From Gordonia gummivorans (GTDB lineage Bacteria; Actinomycetota; Actinomycetes; Mycobacteriales; Mycobacteriaceae): a stretch of 64,000 nt of DNA. Below, piece by piece: positions 17,013-25,366 of this stretch (positions within the stretch are counted from its first letter, which is position 1; the number at the start of each line of letters is the position of its first letter). A model generated the notes under the pieces. It was not told where the DNA came from. It searched no databases and was given only the letters and a program-made list of their open reading frames with translations. The stretch lies in contig NZ_JAKWBF010000029.1 in the NCBI RefSeq assembly GCF_022513585.1, positions 1 to 64,000 of the forward strand. Reading direction: 5' to 3'. A program made the translations under genes and the position numbers.

Positions 17013-17443
17013 TGGCGGCCGCAGATCTCCATGACCCCGATGTGCGCACGTTCCTGAGCGACGGGACCCGCACCGGGCATCTCGCGTTCACCGCGTCCGA
17101 CGGCCGACCGCTCGTCGCGCCGGTGTGGTTTGTTCTCGACGGCGATCGAATCGCCTTCAACACCGGGGCGACGACAGCCAAAGGTCGTGCAGTGCTGCGT
17201 GATCCGCGGGTCACGTTGTCGGTCGACCTACCCGCGCCGCCGTTCGCGTTCGTACAAGTGCAGGGACGTGCGGTCGTCAGCGAAGACCTCGGTGAAGTGC
17301 GTCGGATCGCGACGTTGTGCGGTGCCCGATACATGGGTGACGACCGCGCCGACGAGTTCGGCGCCCGCAACGGTGTGCCCGGCGAGTTGGCTGTCTGGAT
17401 CGAACCGACCAAGGTCATCGCGAACCTCGACGTCAGCGCCTGA
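17012..17443 (+). CDS. PPOX-class flavin/F420-dependent oxidoreductase family protein
   Basis: 143 residues starting at the ATG that overlaps the mftG stop (TGATG). The split beta-barrel pattern of pyridoxamine-phosphate-oxidase-like proteins is visible: 'FLSDGTRTGHLAFTASDGRPLVAPVWFVLDGDRIAFNTG', then 'GRAVLRDPRVTLSVD' and 'FAFVQVQGRAVVSEDL'. Actinobacterial members mostly bind F420 or heme; which one applies here cannot be read. Coupling to mftG suggests a place in the same redox pathway, but this gene is not a core mycofactocin gene. Confidence 0.8.
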   Translation: MAAADLHDPDVRTFLSDGTRTGHLAFTASDGRPLVAPVWFVLDGDRIAFNTGATTAKGRAVLRDPRVTLSVDLPAPPFAFVQVQGRAVVSEDLGEVRRIATLCGARYMGDDRADEFGARNGVPGELAVWIEPTKVIANLDVSA

Positions 17444-17456
17444 CGGCGGGTTCGAC

Positions 17457-17511
17457 GCACGGTCAACGAATTGCGATGCACGGTCAACGGTTTGGGGCCG
17501 CACGGTCAACG
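17457..17511. repeat. Three direct repeats GCACGGTCAACG
   Basis: The 12-mer GCACGGTCAACG occurs at 17457-17468, 17478-17489 and 17500-17511, that is, every 21-22 bases or two helical turns. The block lies between two convergent genes and the last copy enters the 3' end of the racemase frame. Even spacing suggests a protein-binding array, but a promoter is not expected here. Confidence 0.6.
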
Positions 17512-18240
17512 CAGTGGGGGGCCGAAGTCGATGAGCGGGCCGGTGTAGGTCTTCGGGGGTGGTGGTGCGAATTCGCCGGACGCGGTACCGGTGTGCAGGC
17601 CCATGGCCGCCATGGCCGACAGCATCCCTACACCCGCAGCTACGCCATCGATCACGGGGGCGCCGATCTCGTTGCTGATGTGGCTTGCGAGGTCGGCCAT
17701 GCCGGCGCAACCGAGGACAATCGCGTCCGAGCCGTCGGTCAGCAACGCCTCGCGGCATGACTTGACCAGGATGTCGGCGATGTCCGGGTTGGACTCGAGT
17801 TCGAGCACCCGGACCTCGCACGCGTGGATGCCCAGGCACTGTCGTGCAAAACCATAGTGCCGCACCAGATCATCAGCGCGTCCGACCGTCCGGCCGAGGG
17901 TGGTGACGACCGAGAATCCGCGACCGAGCGGCGCCGCGAGATGGAATGCGGCCTCGGCGATCCCGAGGACAGGTGCGTCGGCGATCTCGCGGGCGGCGTC
18001 GAGTCCTGGGTCGCCGAAGCAGGCGAGCAGGTACCCGTCCATGCCGGGGTTGTCCGCGATCGCGCGGAGCACCCCCGGCACGGCCAGTGCCTCGTCGTAA
18101 TGACTCTCGATGGAGGCCGGTCCCATCGGGGACGTGATCGCGACGATCTCGCCGTCGGGTCGCGCCACAGAGCGCGCCGCCGCCGAGATCACCGCGGTCA
18201 TCGCCGCCGTCGTATTCGGGTTGATGACACAGAATCTCAT
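17506..18240 (-). CDS. Aspartate/glutamate racemase family protein (hydantoin/allantoin racemase-like)
   Basis: 244 residues. 'VINPNTTAAMT' at the N-terminus, the first catalytic Cys in 'LLACFGDPGL' and the second in 'IVLGCAGMADL' are the marks of the HyuE/allantoin racemase branch of the Asp/Glu racemases. The likely reaction is racemisation of a 5-substituted hydantoin or allantoin. The NCS1 permease gene ends 10 bases upstream on the same strand, so uptake and racemisation of one compound are probably joined. No hydantoinase or allantoinase gene is in the window, so the substrate stays open. Confidence 0.82.
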   Translation of the reverse strand: MRFCVINPNTTAAMTAVISAAARSVARPDGEIVAITSPMGPASIESHYDEALAVPGVLRAIADNPGMDGYLLACFGDPGLDAAREIADAPVLGIAEAAFHLAAPLGRGFSVVTTLGRTVGRADDLVRHYGFARQCLGIHACEVRVLELESNPDIADILVKSCREALLTDGSDAIVLGCAGMADLASHISNEIGAPVIDGVAAGVGMLSAMAAMGLHTGTASGEFAPPPPKTYTGPLIDFGPPLR

Positions 18241-18250
18241 GACAGCCGAC

Positions 18251-19912
18251 TCATGACGAGGTGGTGGGTACCTCGGCCTCGACGGTCCGTGTGTCGGCCT
18301 CCGCGCCTTCGCCGGTCCTCACCGTGTCGGTCATCGAGGTTGCCGGCATCGGTGTGCCGTCGGCGGCGACCTCGATGTCGGAGGTGGCGGTGGCCTTCGG
18401 GGCCCCGTAGATGAACGAGGCCGGAGCGAACTTCATTCCGGCCCAATAGATCACGGCACCGGCGCCCGCACCCATGAACCAGGTGAAGCTCGCTTGGTAC
18501 ACGGTGCCCCAGATGACGAACGAGATCGGCAGCAGGGACGCGGCGATCACGGTGATGACGGCCACCGGGTTCCAGCCGTTGCGGTAGAAGTAGGTGCCCT
18601 CCGGCTTGCTGCTGAACAGGTCGTCGACCACGATTTTCTGCTTCTTGACGAGGTAGAAGTCGACGATGAGGATGCCGAACAGCGGGCCGATCACCGCGCC
18701 CAGCGTGTCCATTGTGTAGTGGATGGCGGTGGGGTTGTTGAACAGGTTCCACGGGGTGATGAGGACCGAACCGACTGCCGCGATCATTCCGCCTGTGCGC
18801 CAAGAGATCTTGGTCGGTGCGACGTTGGAGAAGTCGAATGCTGGCGACACGAAGTTGGCGACGATGTTGATGCCGATGGTGGCGATCGCGAAGGTGAGCA
18901 CGCCGAGGACGGCCGCGGTGGTGTTGTCGATCTTGTCGACGATGTGCACCGGGTCGGTGATGAACTTGCCGGTCTCCGGGTCACGGCCGATCACGGTGGC
19001 GGCAGCCGACACGGTGCAGACGACGAGGATCGAGAAGAACAGGAAGTTGACCGGCAGACCCCAGAAGTTGCCCTTCTTGACCTCGGCGAAACTCTTGCCG
19101 TAGCGCGAGAAGTCACCGAAGTTGAGCATCGGACCGGAGAAGTACGACACGACGAGCGCGAAGGCACTGATCATGGCCGTGATCGACGCCCAGCCGGTCT
19201 TGCCGGGGCCTTCGGACAGGTCGAAGTGCACATTGCTCCAGCCGGCCTTGACGATGAGGTAGCCGGCCAGTGCGATCATCACGACATAGACTGCGGGACC
19301 GCAGAAGTCGATGAACTTGCGGATGGTGTCCATGCCGTTCCAGAACACGAACGCCTGCAGGATCCACATGAGGATGAAGCCGGCCCAGCCCACGACGGAC
19401 AGACCGAGGAAGAAGTGTGAGCCATCCTCGCCATACTGTTCCAGCGAGGGCCAGAACTTCAGCGCGAGCAGACCGAAGGCGACCGACGCGAGGTAGGTTT
19501 GGATGCCGTACCAGACCACCGCGATGAGACCGCGGATGATCGCCGGGATGTTGGCGCCCTTGATGCCGAAGGCGACGCGCGTGGTCACCGGGTAGGGGAC
19601 ACCGGCCTGCTGCGACGGTTTCGCGACGAGGTTACACAGCAGGTTGACCGCGATGATGCCGACGAGCAGCACGATGAGCACCTGCCATGCAGCGATGCCC
19701 AGTGCGAACAGGCTGCCGGCGAACACGTATCCGCCGACGCTGTGTACGTCGGACATCCAGAAGGCGAAGATGTTGTACCACGTCCACTTCTGTTCCTTCA
19801 GTGGCGCGAGATCCTCGTTGGTGAGTGCGGGATCGTAGTCGGGTTTGATGACGCTTTCGCCCGCGGCGCTGTGATGCGCCGCGGGTGCACTGTCGGATGT
19901 CGGTGCCGACAT
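18251..19912 (-). CDS. NCS1 family nucleobase/hydantoin/allantoin:cation symporter
   Basis: 553 residues with about twelve membrane segments, the NCS1 (Mhp1, allantoin permease) layout. Typical stretches are 'LKEQKWTWYNIFAFWMSDVHSVGGYVFAGSLFALG', 'RVAFGIKGANIPAIIRGLIAVVWYGIQTYLA' and 'GPAVYVVMIALAGYLIV'. The C-terminal tail of about 50 residues is rich in Thr, Ala and Glu. It imports a ring compound, most likely a hydantoin or purine breakdown product, with a cation. It is co-directional with the racemase downstream and the GntR regulator upstream, and its promoter region has striking repeats at 20007-20045. Confidence 0.88.
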   Translation of the reverse strand: MSAPTSDSAPAAHHSAAGESVIKPDYDPALTNEDLAPLKEQKWTWYNIFAFWMSDVHSVGGYVFAGSLFALGIAAWQVLIVLLVGIIAVNLLCNLVAKPSQQAGVPYPVTTRVAFGIKGANIPAIIRGLIAVVWYGIQTYLASVAFGLLALKFWPSLEQYGEDGSHFFLGLSVVGWAGFILMWILQAFVFWNGMDTIRKFIDFCGPAVYVVMIALAGYLIVKAGWSNVHFDLSEGPGKTGWASITAMISAFALVVSYFSGPMLNFGDFSRYGKSFAEVKKGNFWGLPVNFLFFSILVVCTVSAAATVIGRDPETGKFITDPVHIVDKIDNTTAAVLGVLTFAIATIGINIVANFVSPAFDFSNVAPTKISWRTGGMIAAVGSVLITPWNLFNNPTAIHYTMDTLGAVIGPLFGILIVDFYLVKKQKIVVDDLFSSKPEGTYFYRNGWNPVAVITVIAASLLPISFVIWGTVYQASFTWFMGAGAGAVIYWAGMKFAPASFIYGAPKATATSDIEVAADGTPMPATSMTDTVRTGEGAEADTRTVEAEVPTTSS

Positions 19913-20006
19913 GGGGGTCTCCTCGGGGGCAGGTCCTTGTTGTGGCGATGGAATTTACCGCTGCAAACAACGTAGGAATGCTTTGTTACCGAGGAATGAA
20001 CAGACC

Positions 20007-20045
20007 GATATATCTTCCCGGGTATATCTTTTCTGGGTACATCTT
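20007..20045. promoter_or_regulatory. Candidate GntR operator array before the NCS1 permease
   Basis: Three copies of a TATATCTT-like octamer lie at 20009, 20023 and 20038 (14-15 base spacing; the third is TACATCTT). GATATA at 20007-20012 and TATATC at 20023-20028 form a perfect inverted repeat with a 10-base gap. The site lies 95 to 133 bases before the permease start and just after the end of the GntR gene. It is AT-rich against its surroundings. Confidence 0.5.
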
Positions 20046-20075
20046 TCTGGGCCGGCGGTGGCTTCGGCTCGCAGT

Positions 20076-20780
20076 TCAGTCGGGGCGGACGCCGAGTCGC
20101 TCGGCGGTTTCGATGATCGCGCCTTCCAACCGCGCATGGTGGATGCGCGCGACCTCGAGCACGTTCGCGGTGTCGCGCTCCGCGAAGGCGTCGAGCAGTG
20201 CGGCGTGGTCGTCGTTGAGGAGATTCTGGGTCTCGACGGTGACCGAGCGCATGACCTGGAACGGTTCGGTCAGATTCCAGGTGGCCTCGAACATGTTGAG
20301 CAGGCGCGGCATGCCGCACGGGATCGCGAGGCAGCGATGGAACTCGCGCGAGATGTCGTGGAAGGACTTGCCGTCGCTGAAGCGAACCGCGGTGAGGAGA
20401 TCGGCGTGATGCCTGCGGGCGGCGTCGAGATCGGCGTCGGTGATGTTGCCGACCGAACGCGCGAGTGCTGCCTGCTCGAGAACGCCACGCACGAAATAGA
20501 TCTCGCGCAACTCGTGCACCGACAACTGACTCACGCGATATCCGGCGTTGGGTTGGTGAACCACCAGTCCCTCGCCGACGAGGGTCTTGAGCGCCTCGCG
20601 CACCGGTATCGGACTGACCGACAGGGCGTCGGCGACCTCGCCGGGCGGGATCTGGGTTCCGGGTGCGGCCGCACCGGACAAGATCAGCCGGCGTAGCTCT
20701 TCGAGAACATCGGTTCGCGAACTGCCGGAACGGGTTTCGACGAGCTGAGCCACCAGGCGATTCGGGTTTCGGCGACTCAT
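20076..20780 (-). CDS. GntR family transcriptional regulator (FCD/FadR subfamily)
   Basis: 234 residues. The N-terminal winged helix shows 'EELRRLILSGAAAPGTQIPPGEVADALSVSPIPVREALKTL', a typical GntR helix-turn-helix, and the C-terminal helical FCD domain has metal/ligand-type Asp and His residues ('YFVRGVLEQAALARSV', 'FHDISREFHRCL', 'DDHAALLDAFAERD'). Such regulators respond to organic acids or related metabolites. It begins 4 bases after the S9 peptidase stop, so it is carried on the same transcript, and it likely controls the permease and racemase genes behind it. Confidence 0.85.
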   Translation of the reverse strand: MSRRNPNRLVAQLVETRSGSSRTDVLEELRRLILSGAAAPGTQIPPGEVADALSVSPIPVREALKTLVGEGLVVHQPNAGYRVSQLSVHELREIYFVRGVLEQAALARSVGNITDADLDAARRHHADLLTAVRFSDGKSFHDISREFHRCLAIPCGMPRLLNMFEATWNLTEPFQVMRSVTVETQNLLNDDHAALLDAFAERDTANVLEVARIHHARLEGAIIETAERLGVRPD

Positions 20781-20784
20781 CGGA

Positions 20785-22785
20785 TCAGCCGCTCCACCGC
20801 ACGGGCAGCGCGGTGTGCGCTTGCGAGCGGGTCGGGTGACCGTGAATCCAGTCCGCGATCGCCTGGGTCATACGTTGTTGGTTGTGCCGCTTGACGATCT
20901 CGTGGCCCTCGTCGTCGAACATGAGCATCTTCGCGGTGGCGCCGAGGGCACGCAGTTCGTTCACGATCTGCTGGGACTCGCTGACCGGCACGTTGGTGTC
21001 GTGAGCGCCGTGGACGACGAGGAGCGGAGCGCGCACCTCGGCGATCCGATGGATCGGAGACAGATCGGCCAGCAACTCGCGGTCGGATTCCGGGTGGCCG
21101 TACTTGGTGTAGGCGGCAACGGCGATCCACGGCTCGGTGTTGCGGAAGAACGACTCGAGGTCACTCATGCCGCAGATGGCGATCCCGGCGGCGAAGACCC
21201 CGGGGTGAAAGGTGAGGCAGGCCAGCGTGAGGTAGCCGCCGTAGGAGCGGCCTCCGCAGTACACCGACTCCGGGTCGGCGATCTTGTTGTCGCACAAGAA
21301 CTGAGCGCAGTCTGCGGCGTCGTCGATGCCGGCGTAGCGCCCGTACCGATCGTCCGCGTGCGAGAACAGACGGCCCGAGCCCCCTGAGCCGCGCACGTTG
21401 GGTGCGAACACGCTGATCCCGGCGTCGACGAGAGGGCCGAACAGAAACTGGTAGTCGGGCCGGGTCTCCGCTTCGGGACCGCCGTGGAAGTAGATCAGGC
21501 ACGGCGGCGGTGATCCATCCTCGAGGTGTGCTCGATAGAGCCAGCCCGACAACGGCATTCCGTCTCGCGCGGAGAACTCGACGCGTTCGCCTCGCAGCGC
21601 TGTCGACGGACCGCCGCTGATCACCACATCGTCGCGCACGGCTGTCACCTCGCCGGTCGAGGTGTTCACCAGATGCACCAGCGCCGAATGCTGTGGGCTC
21701 GACACCGTCAGTGCCACCAGGGTTCCGGCCGCACTGATGGACAGGTTGGCACCGACCTCGCCGGGCAGCGGGATCGGCGTGTGCAGGGTCTGGTCGGGCA
21801 GGGTCAGAATCTGTAACTCGCTGCGCCCGCGCACATTCCACAGCAATGCCACCGTCGACTGGTTGTGCGACACGGCGAATTCGTCGAGACCGGCGTCGGG
21901 CCGCTCGGCGAGGACCCGGAACCGTTTGCCGTCGGCACCCACCTCGACGCCGAGCAGGCGCGGGAACTTGGCGTCGAAATCGCTGAGCACCAGTGCCTGA
22001 ACGGAATCGAGGTCGCGTTCGGAATCCTGGGGCGGTCCGACGAAGACGAGCGACGGGTGATCGTAACCCTGGTCGAGGATGTAGCCGTCGTCGGTGACCG
22101 AACCCGGATCGTTGGGCAGCAGTGGCGTCATGATCGTCGCCTCGGCGTCGGGCTCCTCGAGAGGACGCCGGATCAACAGCATGTCGCGATAGCCACGCGG
22201 GCCGACGCGCAGAAGCGTTGCGCCCTTCCACGAGTCGATCAGCGCGCCGCCGACGCGGACGTCGAGGGTCATCACGGTGCCCGTCCCGGGGTGGACGCGG
22301 AGGGCATGCGCGGTGCCGTCGAGTTCTGTTGCGGTGAGCAGAACCCAGTCGGTGTCCCAGCCGACGAGGGTGACGGTGCCGAATGAACGCCCGGAGGCCA
22401 CGCGGGTGGGCCGGCCGGGATCGCCGTCGGTGCGCACGGCGCCGACGCGGTGTGCGATGTCGTCGTCGGGGTTGGTGGTGACGACCCACACCTGGTGGTG
22501 CTCGCCGCCACCGGGGGCGATCTCGACGGCCAGCCAGCGACCGTCGGTGGAGTGCACGAGCTTTCGGACCGGGCCGCTCGCCGGGATGCGGACCCACCGC
22601 AATTCGCCGACGCCGCCCCGCGACAGTGATCGCTGTGCGGCCCGTGGATAGCCTGTGCCGTCGTCGACGATGTAGGCGAACGCGCTGCCGTCCGGCGATA
22701 CCGACGGCGCATAGGTGTGCCAACTGCGTTCGTCGAAACGTACCGGCGACAGGGCGGAGTCGTCGGAGTCGGTGGCCAGGCTCAT
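20785..22785 (-). CDS. S9 family (prolyl oligopeptidase-type) serine peptidase
   Basis: 666 residues from the ATG that overlaps the upstream stop. An N-terminal beta-propeller of about 400 residues ('SPDGSAFAYIVDDG' and similar repeats) is followed by an alpha/beta hydrolase domain. The catalytic triad reads Ser514 in GGRSYGGY, Asp596 in HGAHDTNVP and His628 in DDEGHE. These enzymes cleave short peptides or release acylated N-terminal residues (acylaminoacyl-peptidase type). Coupling to a gene for an N-acetylglutaminylglutamine-type amidotransferase suggests a role in turnover of that acetylated dipeptide, by analogy with the peptidase in proteobacterial loci; this is inference. Confidence 0.85.
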   Translation of the reverse strand: MSLATDSDDSALSPVRFDERSWHTYAPSVSPDGSAFAYIVDDGTGYPRAAQRSLSRGGVGELRWVRIPASGPVRKLVHSTDGRWLAVEIAPGGGEHHQVWVVTTNPDDDIAHRVGAVRTDGDPGRPTRVASGRSFGTVTLVGWDTDWVLLTATELDGTAHALRVHPGTGTVMTLDVRVGGALIDSWKGATLLRVGPRGYRDMLLIRRPLEEPDAEATIMTPLLPNDPGSVTDDGYILDQGYDHPSLVFVGPPQDSERDLDSVQALVLSDFDAKFPRLLGVEVGADGKRFRVLAERPDAGLDEFAVSHNQSTVALLWNVRGRSELQILTLPDQTLHTPIPLPGEVGANLSISAAGTLVALTVSSPQHSALVHLVNTSTGEVTAVRDDVVISGGPSTALRGERVEFSARDGMPLSGWLYRAHLEDGSPPPCLIYFHGGPEAETRPDYQFLFGPLVDAGISVFAPNVRGSGGSGRLFSHADDRYGRYAGIDDAADCAQFLCDNKIADPESVYCGGRSYGGYLTLACLTFHPGVFAAGIAICGMSDLESFFRNTEPWIAVAAYTKYGHPESDRELLADLSPIHRIAEVRAPLLVVHGAHDTNVPVSESQQIVNELRALGATAKMLMFDDEGHEIVKRHNQQRMTQAIADWIHGHPTRSQAHTALPVRWSG

Positions 22786-24581
22786 GCGGTACCGGACTCC
22801 ATGGTCTGCAGCCACATCTCCAGGAGTGCCACCTGCCAGAGTTCGTTGCCGCCCAACGGCGTTCGGAACCCGTTGGGATCGGCGAAGAGCCGATCGAGCG
22901 CGGTCTGCCGGTAGAGTCCCCGATCGCGGGCGGCCTGTGAGTTGAGGGTGTCGGCGACGAGGTCGAAGATCCCGCCCTCGAGGTGACGGATGCCGGGAAC
23001 CGGGAAATAGCCCTTAGTGCGGTCGATCACCGCCGACGGCAGCAGCGCGCGACTGGCCTCTTTGAGAACGCCCTTGCCGCCGTGGGCGAGTTTGAGGGCG
23101 GGCGGGCAGGTCGCGGCCAACTCGACGAACTCGTGGTCGAGGAAGGGCACACGTGCTTCCAGGCCCCACGCCATCGTCATGGTGTCGACGCGCTTCACCG
23201 GGTCGTCGACGAGCATGATGGTGGTGTCGATGCGCAGCGCTGCGTCGACCGCCGAATCGGCGCCGGGGGCGGCCTGGTGGGCCGCCACGAATTCCCAACT
23301 CGGGTCGTAATCGTTATCCCCGACGTGGTACGGCTCGTTGAGGAGTGCGCCGATCTCGGCGTGAGAACGGTCGAAGAAGACGTTCGCGTACGCCTTGGTG
23401 GTCTCGCTGCGCGCGGTGTCCGCGAGCGGCGGATACCAGCTGTATCCGCCGAGGATCTCGTCGGCGCCCTGACCGGACTGCACCACCTTGATCGATTTGC
23501 TGACCTCTTGCGACAGAAGATAGAAGGCGACGCAGTCGTGACTGACCATCGGTTCGCCCATGGCGGCGATGGCGTCGGGCACCGCGGGCAGCAGCCGTTC
23601 GGTGCCGATGTGGATCTTGTGATGGTCGGTCGCGAAGGTGTCGGCGATGACGTCGGAGTAGGCGTACTCGTCGCCGGCTTCGCCTCCGGCGGAATCGAAT
23701 CCGATGCTGAAGGTCGCCAAGTCGGTTTGTCCCTGTTCGGCGAGCAGGGCGACGACGAGGGAGGAGTCGACGCCGCCGGAGAGCAGGACGCCGACCGGGA
23801 CGTCGGCGACCATACGGCGTTTCACCGAGGTGCGCAGCGAGTCGATCAGTTCGTGCTGCCACCGCTTCTCGTCCCACTCGGCCCGATCCGGGTGTGGCTC
23901 GAAAGCCGGTGTCCAGTAGCGGAATTCGGTACTACGACCGTCTGGGGTGATGGTCCGGACGGTGGCCGGGGGGAGCTTGCGGATACCGTTGTAGATGGTG
24001 TGCGGCGCCGGGACCACGGCGTGGAAGCTGAAGTAGTGATGGAGTGCGACGCGGTCGATGGTGGTGTCGACTTCCCCGGCGCGCAACAGGGCCTGCGGCG
24101 ACGACGCGAACCGGAGGCGGCCGGGGCGCTCGGCGAGGTAGAGCGGTTTGATGCCGAGGCGGTCGCGGGCGAGGGTGACGGTTCCGGAATCGGTCTCCAC
24201 GACGGCGAACGCGAACATGCCGAGCAGGTGGTCGACGCAGTTCTTGCCCCAGGCATGGAAGGCCTTGAGGATGACCTCGCTGTCGGCGTGGGAGAAGAAT
24301 CGGTAGCCCTTGCCCTCGAGTTCGGCGCGGAGCTCGCGGTGGTTGTAGATGCACCCGTTGAACACGAGGGCGAGTCCGAGGTCGGGGTCGACCATGGGCT
24401 GGCTGCCGCGTTCGGACAGGTCGATGATCTTGAGCCGTCGATGGCCCAGCGCGACCGAACCTTTGGCATAGAGACCGTTCGCGTCGGGTCCGCGTCGGGT
24501 CATCTCACAGGTCATCGTGTCCACGGCGCTCACGTCGGCGCTGGTGCCGTCGAACCGGATTTCTCCGCAGATGCCGCACAT
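22782..24581 (-). CDS. N-acetylglutaminylglutamine-type amidotransferase (asparagine synthase family)
   Basis: 599 residues beginning MCGICGEIRFDG, so Cys2 after Met removal is the class II glutaminase nucleophile. The N-terminal half follows the N-acetylglutaminylglutamine amidotransferase pattern ('RRGPDANGLY', 'LKIIDLSERGSQPMVD', 'LVFNGCIYNHRELR', 'HADSEVILKAFHAWG'). The C-terminal half has the ATP-binding SGGVDSS motif and 'QGADEILGGYSWYPP'. Known family members amidate the osmoprotectant dipeptide in proteobacteria with a ligase/acetyltransferase partner; that partner is not visible here. Plain asparagine synthetase is the alternative. The longer frame to 24614 is not needed. The stop overlaps the S9 peptidase start as ATGA. 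Confidence 0.75.
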   Translation of the reverse strand: MCGICGEIRFDGTSADVSAVDTMTCEMTRRGPDANGLYAKGSVALGHRRLKIIDLSERGSQPMVDPDLGLALVFNGCIYNHRELRAELEGKGYRFFSHADSEVILKAFHAWGKNCVDHLLGMFAFAVVETDSGTVTLARDRLGIKPLYLAERPGRLRFASSPQALLRAGEVDTTIDRVALHHYFSFHAVVPAPHTIYNGIRKLPPATVRTITPDGRSTEFRYWTPAFEPHPDRAEWDEKRWQHELIDSLRTSVKRRMVADVPVGVLLSGGVDSSLVVALLAEQGQTDLATFSIGFDSAGGEAGDEYAYSDVIADTFATDHHKIHIGTERLLPAVPDAIAAMGEPMVSHDCVAFYLLSQEVSKSIKVVQSGQGADEILGGYSWYPPLADTARSETTKAYANVFFDRSHAEIGALLNEPYHVGDNDYDPSWEFVAAHQAAPGADSAVDAALRIDTTIMLVDDPVKRVDTMTMAWGLEARVPFLDHEFVELAATCPPALKLAHGGKGVLKEASRALLPSAVIDRTKGYFPVPGIRHLEGGIFDLVADTLNSQAARDRGLYRQTALDRLFADPNGFRTPLGGNELWQVALLEMWLQTMESGTA

Positions 24582-24677
24582 ATGGTCAGCCTTTCTTCTC
24601 GGAGCCGGGTTCACTCCACCCTAAGAGGTCGGCGGGGTGGTGGCAGGCCGAGGGGATCGGGCGCGTCGTCGGACCCG

Positions 24678-25181
24678 TCAGGCCGGGGTCACCCAGGTGG
24701 TGATGTCGCAGTGGACCACCTCGGTGCCGTGGGTGTCGAGGACCTGCACCGAGATGGTGACGTCGGTGCCCTCGGTGATTGCGGTGAAGTCGATCGGTTC
24801 GGCGAGTCGGGCCTCGGCGGTGAGTCGGGTGCCGGCTTTGGCCAGGTAGCTGGTCTGCATCGCCTTGGGGATCCAGCGGTGCGTGGTCGGGGTGGTGGCC
24901 TCCATCAGCATCCCCATCGCGGCTTCGGCCAGGTTGCACGCCGCGATGGCGTGAAAGGTGCCGATGTGGTTGTGGACGCCGAACCAGTTCGGCGCGGTCA
25001 CCTTGCAGTAGCCGGGTTCCATCTCCTGCACCAATGGCAGCACGGTGCCGAAGTAGGGCACCCGGGCCACCATTCCCAGCGAGAACAGGGCGTTGCCCAC
25101 GATGTTTGCCGGTAGACGACGTCGCAGGGCGTACGTGCCACTGACGTTTGCGGTCCGGCTGCCGTCGTCGGAGTTGGCCAT
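24678..25181 (-). CDS. Hotdog-fold protein (DUF4442, thioesterase-like)
   Basis: 167 residues. 'PYFGTVLPLVQEMEPGYCKVTAPNWFGVHNHIGTFHAIAACNLAEAAMGMLM' is the DUF4442/hotdog core with the His-Asn and helix typical of PaaI-like thioesterases, and the rest forms the sheet ('TSYLAKAGTRLTAEARL', 'TDVTISVQVLDTHGTEVVHCDITTWV'). Probably an acyl-CoA thioesterase-like protein; no substrate can be named. It lies 96 bases upstream of the amidotransferase on the same strand and may be co-transcribed, but the gap leaves room for a separate promoter. Confidence 0.75.
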   Translation of the reverse strand: MANSDDGSRTANVSGTYALRRRLPANIVGNALFSLGMVARVPYFGTVLPLVQEMEPGYCKVTAPNWFGVHNHIGTFHAIAACNLAEAAMGMLMEATTPTTHRWIPKAMQTSYLAKAGTRLTAEARLAEPIDFTAITEGTDVTISVQVLDTHGTEVVHCDITTWVTPA

Positions 25182-25366
25182 GTGTCCCTACCTTACCGGC
25201 GAGTCAGTTGCCGTGGGCCGCGGGTGCGGTTCTCCTATCTGAGAGAGTTCGTGGTCGCCACCGTGACCCAGCCCGGGGCATTCGGGTGGGATACGGCAAT
25301 CTGGCGATTCGCTATGCTGCGCGATGAATCGTTGTCGAGTGGCCGCAGCCACACAAAGGGGAACTG

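Noticed and set aside
17457..17511. Possible CRISPR array
   Set aside because: Repeats are only 12 bases with 9-10 base spacers and three copies; no cas genes.
18738..18751. Another match to TNNAACNNGTTNNA
   Set aside because: Inside the NCS1 permease coding sequence, far from any start; the motif is short enough to occur by chance.
22983..25115. 710-residue plus-strand frame over the amidotransferase
   Set aside because: Antisense shadow rich in Gly/Val/Asp, no motifs.
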